14,664 nucleotides of DNA from Candidatus Parvarchaeota archaeon (GTDB taxonomy: Archaea; Nanobdellota; Nanobdellia; Pacearchaeales; GW2011-AR1). The stretch is from contig PSPM01000007.1 in assembly GCA_004195435.1 (NCBI GenBank), positions 1 to 14,664 of the forward strand. The letters run 5' to 3'. Below, one piece after another: positions 1 through 6,409 of the stretch. The stretch's first letter is position 1. Each line of letters opens with the position of its first letter. A model generated the notes under the pieces. The model saw nothing but the letters and a program-made list of their open reading frames with translations, made no database searches and was not told the DNA's origin. The position numbers and the translations under genes were made by a program.

Positions 1-331
1 TTAATTGATTTACCTCAGAATTATTATATTTGTAAATTATATCTCCTTTGGTATCATCAAATTCCCAAGGAACAATTATTACATAATTTTTTGGACGCAG
101 CCAAAGTCTTCTCCGATACCTTCCTGGAACCCTGCAATTTCTTGTTTTTCCATCCGTTGTTTTTATATCCATTCTATTTCCACCTAGTCTTGTGACTATA
201 ATTCCTATCAATTCCTTTTTTTTTGGGAATCTAACTCTTGAAGGGAATTTTTGTTCAGTTGATCCTGTTTGCTTATGTTTATCTGATTCTTCTTTTATTT
301 CTTCGAAATCTCCAAAATCTTGTTTTTCCAT
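1..331 (-). CDS. eif1A: Translation initiation factor aIF1A, 3' end cut off by the window edge
   Basis: This is archaeal initiation factor 1A, the OB-fold factor that binds the A-site region of the 30S subunit during start-codon selection. The frame runs 110 codons from ATG at 331 to the left edge with no stop. The family core is clear: an arginine-rich start to the OB fold (RVRFPKKKELIGI, about residues 33-45), the GKTRNCRVPGRYRRRLWLRP strand (about 63-82), and the YVIIVPWEF and DIIYKY strands before the edge. Family members are about 100-115 residues, so only a few C-terminal residues should be missing. The first 30 or so residues are an acidic, polar extension that I take to be disordered. 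A TATA-like box centred 25.5 bases upstream suggests a leaderless transcript separate from the upstream DUF424 cluster. The identification is firm. Confidence 0.93.
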   Translation of the reverse strand, partial: MEKQDFGDFEEIKEESDKHKQTGSTEQKFPSRVRFPKKKELIGIIVTRLGGNRMDIKTTDGKTRNCRVPGRYRRRLWLRPKNYVIIVPWEFDDTKGDIIYKYNNSEVNQL

Positions 332-352
332 AGAATTAATTAGAAAATTTGT

Positions 353-360
353 TTTTTAAA
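353..360 (-). promoter_or_regulatory. TATA-like box for aIF1A
   Basis: On the minus strand this reads TTTAAAAA, centred 25.5 bases before the aIF1A ATG at 331. That distance places transcription initiation at or next to the A of ATG, as expected for a leaderless archaeal mRNA. Confidence 0.55.
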
Positions 361-372
361 ACTAACTATAAA

Positions 373-591
373 TTAATTTTTCATTTTATGTAAATCATAA
401 ATAGAAACAAAAATAAAAATTATTTGAAGAAAAATAAATATCGTATCCCTTATATATAAGCTATATAATAGAAGAAAAGCTCCTCCAATAATATAAATCT
501 TATTCCTCATTTCTCTTTTTTCAGATTTTACTAATATGCCTATTATTAATAAAGTTAAACCAATTATTCCAAATATTTTGTAAAGATTCAT
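373..591 (-). CDS. Small hydrophobic membrane protein, function unknown
   Basis: This is a 72-residue protein I do not recognise. It has two strongly hydrophobic segments, about residues 5-22 (FGIIGLTLLIIGILV) and about 32-62, the second probably folding as two short helices. A basic, polar loop (KSEKREMRNK) lies between them, and the tail is short and charged (DLHKMKN). It is the last gene of the minus-strand cluster aIF2-beta, zinc ribbon, DUF424. Only 5 bases separate it from the DUF424 stop and no TATA box sits at the usual distance, so it is probably co-transcribed. The position does not prove a role in translation. No signal-peptidase site or catalytic motif is visible. Confidence 0.65.
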   Translation of the reverse strand: MNLYKIFGIIGLTLLIIGILVKSEKREMRNKIYIIGGAFLLLYSLYIRDTIFIFLQIIFIFVSIYDLHKMKN

Positions 592-596
592 TTATT

Positions 597-893
597 TTAT
601 AAAAGGATTAAAGCGTAAGGAATATTTTTTAGTTTCATTATTCCATCTTTAGAAATTAAGTTAGCTTCTTTTGCAGCTTCAATTGATTCCTTCCCAATGA
701 TATTAAAAGTTGAATCTTCTTTTTTTTGCAGTTTTAATATTTCGACTATTTCTTTAAAAGATTTTTCTTCTCCTTTAAAAAAATCTCCTCTGAGATCAAG
801 TTGTTTTCCTTCTTCTTCAAATATCTTACCAATAAGATCTGAATCGCAAACTGTAACTACAGTACGATAAGATCTATGTAATTTAATTAGCAT
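597..893 (-). CDS. DUF424 family protein, predicted translation-associated
   Basis: This 98-residue protein matches the archaeal DUF424 family. The N-terminus has the family pattern of a basic strand followed by a conserved CD pair (LHRSYRTVVTVCDSDLIGK, about residues 5-23). The middle is acidic and includes a DLRGDFFKGEE segment. The second half has NIIGKESIEAAKEANLIS (about 64-81), then a short terminal strand, KNIPYALIL. The biochemical function of DUF424 is not known to me. Here it lies 15 bases downstream of a zinc-ribbon gene in the aIF2-beta cluster and just before aIF1A. This supports, but does not prove, a role around translation initiation. The length is normal for the family and the start at 893 leaves the conserved strand intact. 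Confidence 0.82.
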   Translation of the reverse strand: MLIKLHRSYRTVVTVCDSDLIGKIFEEEGKQLDLRGDFFKGEEKSFKEIVEILKLQKKEDSTFNIIGKESIEAAKEANLISKDGIMKLKNIPYALILL

Positions 894-908
894 AATTTTT
901 TAAAAGAT

Positions 909-1064
909 TTATTTTTGAAGACCGCCCATTCTACAAACAGTAGTACCGCATTGAGGACATTTTCCCTTTGCTATTTTGGTACCTCTTTTCGTTTTAGATT
1001 CTACTGGATCTTTCATTTCAACTTTCGCTTTGCATTTAACGCAATAACCTTGTGTTCCGCCCAT
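909..1064 (-). CDS. Small zinc-ribbon protein (DUF5679-like)
   Basis: This 51-residue protein carries two cysteine pairs, YCVKC at residues 7-11 and CPQC at 37-40, that would form a single zinc ribbon. Between them is a basic KDP...SKTKRGTKIAKGK segment (residues 18-36), and the C-terminus is CRMGGLQK. The arrangement Y-C-x2-C-K...M-K-D-P...G-x-C-P-x-C-G resembles the small DUF5679-type proteins found in archaea, often near nucleic-acid or translation genes. The role is unknown; RNA or ribosome binding is a guess from the basic linker. The gene lies between aIF2-beta and DUF424 on the same strand. It is the only gene here with a strong Shine-Dalgarno-like sequence, GGGAGGTT at 1075-1082. No other protein of this length fits on either strand. 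Confidence 0.8.
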   Translation of the reverse strand: MGGTQGYCVKCKAKVEMKDPVESKTKRGTKIAKGKCPQCGTTVCRMGGLQK

Positions 1065-1074
1065 TTTTATTTAG

Positions 1075-1082
1075 AACCTCCC
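1075..1082 (-). promoter_or_regulatory. Shine-Dalgarno-like ribosome binding site for the zinc-ribbon gene
   Basis: The minus strand reads GGGAGGTT, ending 10 bases before the ATG at 1064. It can pair with the CCTCC-containing 3' end expected for archaeal 16S rRNA. It stands out because the other transcription-unit leaders in the window appear leaderless. This fits an internal cistron translated from the aIF2-beta transcript. The spacing is slightly longer than ideal. Confidence 0.45.
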
Positions 1083-1128
1083 TTTATTGTTTTTAATATG
1101 ATCTTTCTATATTATAAATGTTTCTTTA

Positions 1129-1539
1129 TTAGATTTTATTTTTTATCGGAGATTTTGCTCCACAAGCAAGACAATGTTTGAACTTTATACTCTTTTCAGA
1201 AATAATTTCCGTATCTGGTTTTTTACATTCTTGACAAAGAACGAATTCTTTAACATATAGCTCAATTTTTTCGTTAACTCTTGAAGAATTAAGCCTAGTT
1301 TTTAATATTAATCTTTCTTTTTCTAAAATTCCAGAAACAGCTAATTCTTTCTGTAAGAATTTTACTAAATGTTCAACTGGCCGTCTAATTTGATTTGCAA
1401 TTAAGAGAATGTTAGTAATGATGGTATTTTTTCCTGAAACAGATCCTTTAACTTTAGGTATTTCAAATCTTTCTGAATCTTTTTTTATACTTTTAACTTT
1501 ACTGTATGCTTCTTCCAATAGTTTTTCATAATTTTCCAT
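1129..1539 (-). CDS. eif2b: Translation initiation factor aIF2, beta subunit
   Basis: This is the beta subunit of the aIF2 heterotrimer, which carries initiator Met-tRNA to the small subunit. The protein is 136 residues, usual for the family. Residues 1-20 are the N-terminal helix that binds aIF2-gamma (MENYEKLLEEAY). The central domain contains RFEIPKV and NTIITN (about 24-43). The C-terminal zinc ribbon is EFVLCQECKKPDT...HCLACGAKSP, with C102, C105, C123 and C126. The frame stays open upstream to a TTG at 1551. I choose the ATG at 1539 because the TATA box at 1561-1568 is centred exactly 25.5 bases before it and the family N-terminus begins there. It leads the cluster with the zinc-ribbon, DUF424 and small membrane protein genes. 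Confidence 0.95.
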   Translation of the reverse strand: MENYEKLLEEAYSKVKSIKKDSERFEIPKVKGSVSGKNTIITNILLIANQIRRPVEHLVKFLQKELAVSGILEKERLILKTRLNSSRVNEKIELYVKEFVLCQECKKPDTEIISEKSIKFKHCLACGAKSPIKNKI

Positions 1540-1560
1540 ATTTTTTGACAATCAAGAAGG

Positions 1561-1568
1561 TTTATAAA
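1561..1568. promoter_or_regulatory. Shared palindromic TATA box between divergent genes
   Basis: The octamer TTTATAAA is its own reverse complement and is centred at 1564.5. The ATG of aIF2-beta (1539, minus) and the ATG of the small membrane protein (1590, plus) are each 25.5 bases away, so one box can place leaderless starts in both directions. On the plus side it is preceded by purine-rich AGAAGG, a plausible BRE. On the minus side it is preceded by ACAATAAACAAT. Confidence 0.7.
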
Positions 1569-1589
1569 ATTGTTTATTGTTTTTAATTC

Positions 1590-1784
1590 ATGAAAGAAAA
1601 AATAGATGTCCTGTCAATTTGGTCTGGAATTATCCTGATCTTATCTGGAATTTTAGTATTGTTTTACAACTTAATCTGGGGAAGTATTCTTTTATTTTTT
1701 GGAATTTTTACACTGGTAACTTTGAGAAAGCAAGAACACATTGAATCAATAAGATCAACCAAAAAAACTAAAAAGAAGCGATAA
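1590..1784 (+). CDS. Small two-helix membrane protein with a basic tail, function unknown
   Basis: This is a 64-residue protein I do not recognise. A short charged N-terminus (MKEKID) is followed by two adjacent hydrophobic segments, about residues 9-25 and 29-45. They contain a repeated pattern (GIILILSGILVLF, then GSILLFFGIFTLV) suggesting a tight helical hairpin. The tail is polar and ends in a lysine-rich run (TKKTKKKR), so both ends are probably cytoplasmic. It leads the plus-strand unit and shares the palindromic TATA box with aIF2-beta. The YbjQ gene follows after 11 bases and is probably co-transcribed. A membrane anchor or partner for the YbjQ protein is possible but unsupported beyond position. 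Confidence 0.65.
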   Translation: MKEKIDVLSIWSGIILILSGILVLFYNLIWGSILLFFGIFTLVTLRKQEHIESIRSTKKTKKKR

Positions 1785-1795
1785 CTAATAAAAAA

Positions 1796-2116
1796 ATGAA
1801 AATTATTGTCACAACAGGAACTGAAATTCCAGGGAAAAAGATCTCTAAAGTAATATGTGTTGTAAAGGGAAGTACTTTAAGAGCTAAACATCTGGGAAGG
1901 GATATTGCTGCAGGTTTGAAAAATCTTATTGGTGGAGAGATAGAGAGTTATACAGATTTGTTAAGACAAGCTAGAGAGGAGGCTTATAATAGGATGGTTA
2001 ATGAGGCTATTAAAAAAGATGCTGACGCAATTATTGGAATGAGGTTTATGACTTCAATGGTTATGCAAGGTAGTGCTGAAATGTTAGTTTACGGGACTGC
2101 CGTTAAATTTAGTTAA
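1796..2116 (+). CDS. YbjQ/UPF0145 family protein
   Basis: This 106-residue protein has the full UPF0145 (YbjQ, sometimes called heavy-metal-binding domain) pattern. It begins with a strand ending in VTTGTEIPGKKI (residues 5-16) and VICVVKGSTLRAKHLGRDI (about 20-38). A helix with SYTDLLRQAREEAYNRM follows (about 52-68). The conserved DADAIIGMRF strand (about 75-84) leads into a final hydrophobic strand. Family members form pentameric rings in solved structures, but the molecular function is unknown, and I see no metal-ligand cysteines here. It follows the small membrane protein by 11 bases with no promoter of its own, so the two form an operon. The length is typical and the start is the only reasonable one. 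Confidence 0.88.
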   Translation: MKIIVTTGTEIPGKKISKVICVVKGSTLRAKHLGRDIAAGLKNLIGGEIESYTDLLRQAREEAYNRMVNEAIKKDADAIIGMRFMTSMVMQGSAEMLVYGTAVKFS

Positions 2117-2118
2117 TC

Positions 2119-2126
2119 TTAAATAT
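2119..2126 (+). promoter_or_regulatory. TATA-like box for the 2148 membrane protein
   Basis: The sequence TTAAATAT is centred 25.5 bases before the ATG at 2148. It begins just after the YbjQ stop codon (2114-2116), so the membrane protein probably has its own leaderless transcript. Confidence 0.5.
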
Positions 2127-2147
2127 CAGTGACTATTTAGGATATTT

Positions 2148-2708
2148 ATGAAGATTAGAAATTTTATTTTGGGTGCCGGGATATTTGTGGTTTATTTGTT
2201 GACTCTTTCCTACGGTATTGAGGCATTCTATCCTTCTCCAAATTATGAAGATTATTGTGAAGGTGGCTATTATGGGCATAGGCCTTTAAAAGAAATCCAA
2301 TGTGAATCTAGTCCAGCTTTGTATTCTAAAGAAGCTTCTTGTAATTCTGCTGGAGCTATTTTTAGATTGGAATATAATGGGGAAGGTTGTGCAGTTGACG
2401 GATATTGTGATGAATGTAATTTAAAATTTGAAGAAAAAGATAGCGAGCATTCTAAAATATTTTTTATTATTTCAATAATTGCCGGCCTTTTCACTTTATT
2501 TATTGGCTATGCCTTTTTAGCCACCGAACCTGTTGGTAGTTCACTACTAGCCTCAGGTATTGGAGCAATATTTATGGGATCTGTCGGAAATTGGAGATAT
2601 TTAGGAAATATATTTAGATTTCTTTTACTTGTTATTTCTTTAATCTTTTTAATTTGGATCGCTTTAAGATTGAATAAAGATAAAAGAAAATTTAAATTTT
2701 GGAAATAA
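2148..2708 (+). CDS. Cysteine-rich multi-pass membrane protein, function unknown
   Basis: I do not recognise this 186-residue protein. Residues 5-25 form a signal anchor or first membrane helix. Residues 26-102 form a soluble loop with six cysteines (37, 52, 65, 81, 87, 90), including a tight GYCDEC pair and several aromatic residues. Three more hydrophobic segments follow (about 104-124, 130-147 and 154-174), then a basic tail (LNKDKRKFKFWK). By the positive-inside rule the cysteine-rich loop should face outside, where the cysteines could form up to three disulfides. A VKOR-type disulfide-forming protein is encoded in this window, which makes that chemistry plausible. A metal-binding role is an alternative. 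The gene ends one base from the convergent RPA-like gene. Confidence 0.7.
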   Translation: MKIRNFILGAGIFVVYLLTLSYGIEAFYPSPNYEDYCEGGYYGHRPLKEIQCESSPALYSKEASCNSAGAIFRLEYNGEGCAVDGYCDECNLKFEEKDSEHSKIFFIISIIAGLFTLFIGYAFLATEPVGSSLLASGIGAIFMGSVGNWRYLGNIFRFLLLVISLIFLIWIALRLNKDKRKFKFWK

Positions 2709-2709
2709 T

Positions 2710-3324
2710 TTATCCAAGATATCTTATTTTTCCTGGCCTTGGTTCATAAATAGTTCCATCTTCTAAAAGTTTTTTAACTTCATTATTTATTGTTTCAGCA
2801 GGAGACTTTAATTCTGAAATTATAGAACTTATTTCAGATCCATTATTCGGTTCTTCCCTCTTCACTATTTCTATAATTTTTTCCTTAATCTCATTTATTT
2901 CTTCAGAAGTTTTAGGATCTTTTTTCATAAACTCCAATTCTGTTTTTCTTATTAATAGAAAAATTGGTTCTTTTTTCCTTATTACTTCAGGTGTAAGATA
3001 TATTTCATTATTCCAGTGTCTTAAAAGTCCAATTAACATTAAAGTATCTCCTTGTTCAAGATTTGAAAAATTATTTATTTCATCTCCAAAAACTTTTGCT
3101 TTTATTTGGCCAGATGCGTCATCTAACGTAATTGATCCAAATTTTTTTTCACCTTCTTGAATAAATTTATCAGTTATATTGGCTATCAAATTTATTCTTG
3201 AAACTCTGTTTCCTAAAATTTCTACAAATTTTAATTTTTCTTCTTCTAAAGAAGGAGTTCCTTCTAATATTTCCCCTATTTTTAATTTGTATGCAATATG
3301 CCTTTTGAATTCTTTTTCTTCCAT
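2710..3324 (-). CDS. RPA32-like single-stranded DNA-binding protein (OB fold plus winged helix)
   Basis: The 204-residue protein has the architecture of an archaeal replication protein A small subunit. After a basic N-terminus (HIAYKLKIGEILEGTP, about residues 9-24) comes one OB fold (about 42-118). It has the family signature SRINLIANIT, then SITLDDASGQIKAKVFG, then LIGLLRHWNNEIYLTPEVI. A charged linker follows, then a C-terminal winged helix (about 143-204, ending LLEDGTIYEPRPGKIRYLG). It should bind single-stranded DNA during replication or repair and may recruit partners through the winged helix. Its ATG overlaps the mcm stop by one base (TAATG on the minus strand), so translation is coupled to the helicase. 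No zinc finger is present. An RPA-associated protein of the COG3390 type is a close alternative. Confidence 0.82.
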   Translation of the reverse strand: MEEKEFKRHIAYKLKIGEILEGTPSLEEEKLKFVEILGNRVSRINLIANITDKFIQEGEKKFGSITLDDASGQIKAKVFGDEINNFSNLEQGDTLMLIGLLRHWNNEIYLTPEVIRKKEPIFLLIRKTELEFMKKDPKTSEEINEIKEKIIEIVKREEPNNGSEISSIISELKSPAETINNEVKKLLEDGTIYEPRPGKIRYLG

Positions 3325-5333
3325 TATATTTTTTGTATATAACCTCTTTTAGGTTTAAATATTTCTCCAGATTTGCTCAATTGATCTAACGAATCTTCTA
3401 AATCCTCTTTCGACATTGAACTACCAATTTCTTTTTCTAATTCTTCAACAGGTATCAATTTTCCTAGTCTTGATTCTAATTTTAATATTGTTTCTTTTAA
3501 AATTCTTATTTTTCCCCTTTTCGAACTAGGTATTCCTGTTGTCACTCTATCAATATCAAAAGTTTTTGTTTCTTCATCGTAACCGACTTGCATCATAGAA
3601 TATTTTAATAAATCTATTGCTCTTTTTGAATCTTCACTTGATACAATATTACTTAGTCTCATTTTTGAACAAGCTTCTGAGAGCCTAATAATTGCTTCAA
3701 GCTGTCTTGCAGTTATAGGCATTGGTTTTATGCCGGAGTCAGTATTTATAGATTTGTTTCTTAGAGTCACATAAAAATTTCTTATTTCTTCAATTGCTTC
3801 TTCGGACAGTTTAGGTTTAAAGTTTTTCCTCGCATATGAAATGTATTTTCTTAGAAATTCTGGATCTAAAACATCTCTGATTACCTCCATTTTATGTTCT
3901 TCCAGTACATGAGTTGCTATTGCTTCATCTTGGATTTTGTTTGGTAAATCTCTCAATATAAATATTACATCAAATCTACTTAATAGCGCAGGAGAGATAT
4001 CTATTTGTTGAGGGATTGGTGAATGGGGATCAAATCTTCCTAGTTTCGGGTTTCCTGCTGCTAAAACTGTTGTTTCAGCTTTCAATGTCGCTTGAATATT
4101 TGCTTTGGATATGGTAACAGTTTGTTGTTCCATTGCTTCATGCATTGTTGATCTATCTTGTTCACTCATTTTTTCTATCTCATCTATGCATACACACCCA
4201 TTGTTAGATAATACCATTGCTCCTGCTTCAAGAGACCATCCTCTTAGAAATTCATCTTTCACAACAGCAGCAGTTAAACCTGCTCCAGTTGTTGCTTTTC
4301 CAGAAACATATCTTCCTTTAGGAGCTATTGTTGAAATAAATTTTAGTGTGACAGATTTGGCAACTCCGGGATCTCCTACTAATAAAATATGGATACTTTC
4401 TCTTGCAGCTACTCCATCAGATTTAATTTTTTTTACACCAGAGAATAATTGTAAGAGCAAGGATTCCTTTATTCTTTCAAAACCATAGACGCTAGGAGCT
4501 ATACTTCTTGAAAGTTTTTCAAAGAATTTAGGATCTTTTGAAAGTTTTATTATTTTTTTCTCATCTTCTTCTGTAACATGCAAGTCTTCGAATTTTTCTT
4601 CCATAGGAATAGTATTATTTGCCTCAATTGCAATATCAAATCTAGTCGATATGGATCCACTTTGTAATGGTACTGGCACCTCTTTTAGGATTCCAAAAAC
4701 TTTTATTTTACTTCCAGGAGTTGTTCTTTCCTCCATTTTAGGATCAACAAGATCTTCTTTCAGAAAAATATTTATTCTTCTTGGTTGTGCACCGCCTTCT
4801 AACATGTCAGGTGATTCTTCAATAACTAATCTTTGAGCATCAACCATTTCTTTAGATAGTAGTTTGAAAAGTCCCTTTCTCCCACAAGAGCATCTAGAAG
4901 GTTCTCTAAATTTCTTGTCAATTTGTAATACTGATAGAATAGCTCCACAACTTGGACATTCAAATCTTGCATTAACTACCTGGGGCAATACATCTGATGC
5001 TTGTCTAACTATCCCTTCAACAGAGATTAACTGGTCAAGATGTTTAGACCTTATTTTTCTTATTTGTATCTTAGAAGAATTTGGAAGGTCTTTAAATCTT
5101 ATTCTGCAATTCTTTGTCAGTTCAGTTTCGTTTAGAGAGTTTTCAAGAAGAGCAATGATCTCCTCGGGAGTTTCCACTAATTTTTCAGAAATTATTGGAG
5201 AAAATTTCGATAGATCAGAAAAAGATATTTTTATTACTTCATTTTCGTCCCTTAGAGATTCTTTCATCTGTTTTTTATAAGATTCAAAGAAATTTTTACA
5301 TTCGAATTCTAATTCCTCTTTTTTCATATCCAT
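3324..5333 (-). CDS. mcm: MCM replicative DNA helicase
   Basis: This is the hexameric replicative helicase of archaea, 669 residues and full length. The N-terminal domain holds a zinc motif with C126, C129, C148 and C150 (CPSC...CSC). It is followed by the OB-fold region and the beta-hairpin segment. The AAA+ domain has Walker A GDPGVAKS (320-327 region), Walker B CIDEIEKM (about 382-389), sensor 1 AAGNP with N428, an arginine finger in LLSRFD (R453), and a sensor 2 arginine in ITARQLEAIIR (R543). A C-terminal winged helix covers about 605-669. I start at 5333 because a TATA-like ATTTAAAG is centred 24.5 bases upstream; M3 is the alternative start. It is divergent from yvcK and coupled to the RPA-like gene downstream. 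All catalytic motifs are intact. Confidence 0.97.
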   Translation of the reverse strand: MDMKKEELEFECKNFFESYKKQMKESLRDENEVIKISFSDLSKFSPIISEKLVETPEEIIALLENSLNETELTKNCRIRFKDLPNSSKIQIRKIRSKHLDQLISVEGIVRQASDVLPQVVNARFECPSCGAILSVLQIDKKFREPSRCSCGRKGLFKLLSKEMVDAQRLVIEESPDMLEGGAQPRRINIFLKEDLVDPKMEERTTPGSKIKVFGILKEVPVPLQSGSISTRFDIAIEANNTIPMEEKFEDLHVTEEDEKKIIKLSKDPKFFEKLSRSIAPSVYGFERIKESLLLQLFSGVKKIKSDGVAARESIHILLVGDPGVAKSVTLKFISTIAPKGRYVSGKATTGAGLTAAVVKDEFLRGWSLEAGAMVLSNNGCVCIDEIEKMSEQDRSTMHEAMEQQTVTISKANIQATLKAETTVLAAGNPKLGRFDPHSPIPQQIDISPALLSRFDVIFILRDLPNKIQDEAIATHVLEEHKMEVIRDVLDPEFLRKYISYARKNFKPKLSEEAIEEIRNFYVTLRNKSINTDSGIKPMPITARQLEAIIRLSEACSKMRLSNIVSSEDSKRAIDLLKYSMMQVGYDEETKTFDIDRVTTGIPSSKRGKIRILKETILKLESRLGKLIPVEELEKEIGSSMSKEDLEDSLDQLSKSGEIFKPKRGYIQKI

Positions 5334-5353
5334 ATAATTCTAATAAGGTTTTT

Positions 5354-5361
5354 CTTTAAAT
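5354..5361 (-). promoter_or_regulatory. TATA-like box for mcm
   Basis: The minus strand reads ATTTAAAG, centred 24.5 bases before the mcm ATG. It is preceded by ACAATAAACAATTT (5358-5371), a 14-base string found identically at the aIF2-beta promoter (1567-1580). Confidence 0.55.
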
Positions 5362-5410
5362 TGTTTATTGTAATAAGAAGTAAGATTTTATTTCTATTAT
5401 TACAAAAAGA

Positions 5411-5418
5411 TTATAAAA
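5411..5418 (+). promoter_or_regulatory. TATA-like box for yvcK
   Basis: The sequence TTATAAAA after purine-rich AAAAAGA is centred 26.5 bases before the ATG at 5441. A GGGGA stretch just before the ATG could act as a weak ribosome site if transcription starts slightly upstream. Confidence 0.5.
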
Positions 5419-5440
5419 TCATCAGAATCTATAGGGGAAC

Positions 5441-6409
5441 ATGATTGAAACAAAGGGGAATATTAAAAAAATAGCAGTTATTGGTGGAGGGACTGGGAGT
5501 TATACTGTTCTGAAAGGTTTAAAAAATTATCCAGTTCATTTAAGTGCAATAGTCTCGATGGCTGATGATGGTGGATCTACAGGTAAATTAAGAGACGAAT
5601 ATGGAGTTTTACCTCCAGGAGATATCAGGAGATGCCTAGTCGCCTTATCTGATTCCTCAGACCTTATGAAAAAGTTATTTGAATATAGATTTTCACATGG
5701 ATCATTAGAAGGACATTCTTTTGGAAATTTATTTCTTACCGCCCTGAAAGAAATCACCAGAGAAGATGGTTTGTCTATCAAGGAAGCGGGAAAAATATTG
5801 AAAATTAGGGGAAAGGTTTTGCCAGTCACACTAGGAAATATTAAATTATGTGCAGAACTTGAAGATGGGCAATTAATAATTGGAGAAACAAAAATAGATA
5901 TCCCTAGACATAATTCAAAATTAAAAATTAAGAAAATTTTTTTATACCCTGAAGTAGATTCAACTAAGGAAGTTTTAGATGTAATTTCCGATGCCGATCT
6001 TATAATAATTGGGCCTGGCGATCTTTATACTAGTATAATTCCAAATTTTTTGGTTAGAGGAGTTTCTGAAGCTGTTGCAAATTCAAAGGCAAGAAAAGTT
6101 TACATTTGTAATCTAATGACAAAAAATGGAGAAACCAATAATTTTAAGGTGACAGATTTTGTGACTGAATTAGAAAAATATCTCGGAAAAGAAGTTATTG
6201 ATACAGTCATTTATAATCAAGGAAATTATGATGAGGAATTATTGAATTCTTATGAGTTAGAAAAAGCATATCCTGTCGGAATGGATAAGGAAAATTTTTC
6301 TAAATTTGATATGAATTTTATTTCAGGAGATTTGACCAGTGCCCCGGTGTTGATTAGACATGATTCAGAAAAGCTTGCTAAGTTTTTATTAGATGGTAAA
6401 TTACTCTAG
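5441..6409 (+). CDS. yvcK: YvcK/CofD-like nucleotide-sugar-binding protein
   Basis: The 322-residue protein belongs to COG0391 and looks like the bacterial YvcK branch, not the archaeal CofD lactyl-phosphate transferase. Motifs in order are GGGTGSYTVL (15-24), SMADDGGSTGKLRDE (39-53), LPPGDIRR (57-64), GHSFGNLFLTAL (91-102), GPGDLYTSI (191-199) and NLMTKNGET (224-232). The last corresponds to the LMTxxGET stretch of YvcK. Bacterial YvcK binds UDP-N-acetylglucosamine and is needed for growth on gluconeogenic carbon sources and for cell shape. The role in an archaeon without peptidoglycan is unclear. It is monocistronic by appearance, divergent from mcm, and its last 9 bases overlap the 3' end of the convergent aRF1 gene. 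Confidence 0.85.
   Translation: MIETKGNIKKIAVIGGGTGSYTVLKGLKNYPVHLSAIVSMADDGGSTGKLRDEYGVLPPGDIRRCLVALSDSSDLMKKLFEYRFSHGSLEGHSFGNLFLTALKEITREDGLSIKEAGKILKIRGKVLPVTLGNIKLCAELEDGQLIIGETKIDIPRHNSKLKIKKIFLYPEVDSTKEVLDVISDADLIIIGPGDLYTSIIPNFLVRGVSEAVANSKARKVYICNLMTKNGETNNFKVTDFVTELEKYLGKEVIDTVIYNQGNYDEELLNSYELEKAYPVGMDKENFSKFDMNFISGDLTSAPVLIRHDSEKLAKFLLDGKLL

Noticed and set aside
5..187. A 60-codon open frame on the plus strand at the left edge
   Set aside because: It is antisense to aIF1A, which matches its family throughout.
915..1181. An 88-codon open frame on the plus strand
   Set aside because: It is antisense to the zinc-ribbon gene and the end of aIF2-beta, is rich in F, Y and R, and has no promoter in the usual position.
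4864..5280. A 138-codon open frame on the plus strand, and a similar one at 4105-4488
   Set aside because: Both are antisense to mcm, whose protein is full length with all motifs. The antisense translations show no recognisable domain.
5441..6409. CofD, the F420 lactyl-phosphate transferase
   Set aside because: The motif set fits the YvcK branch better and no F420 genes are nearby, although both belong to COG0391.
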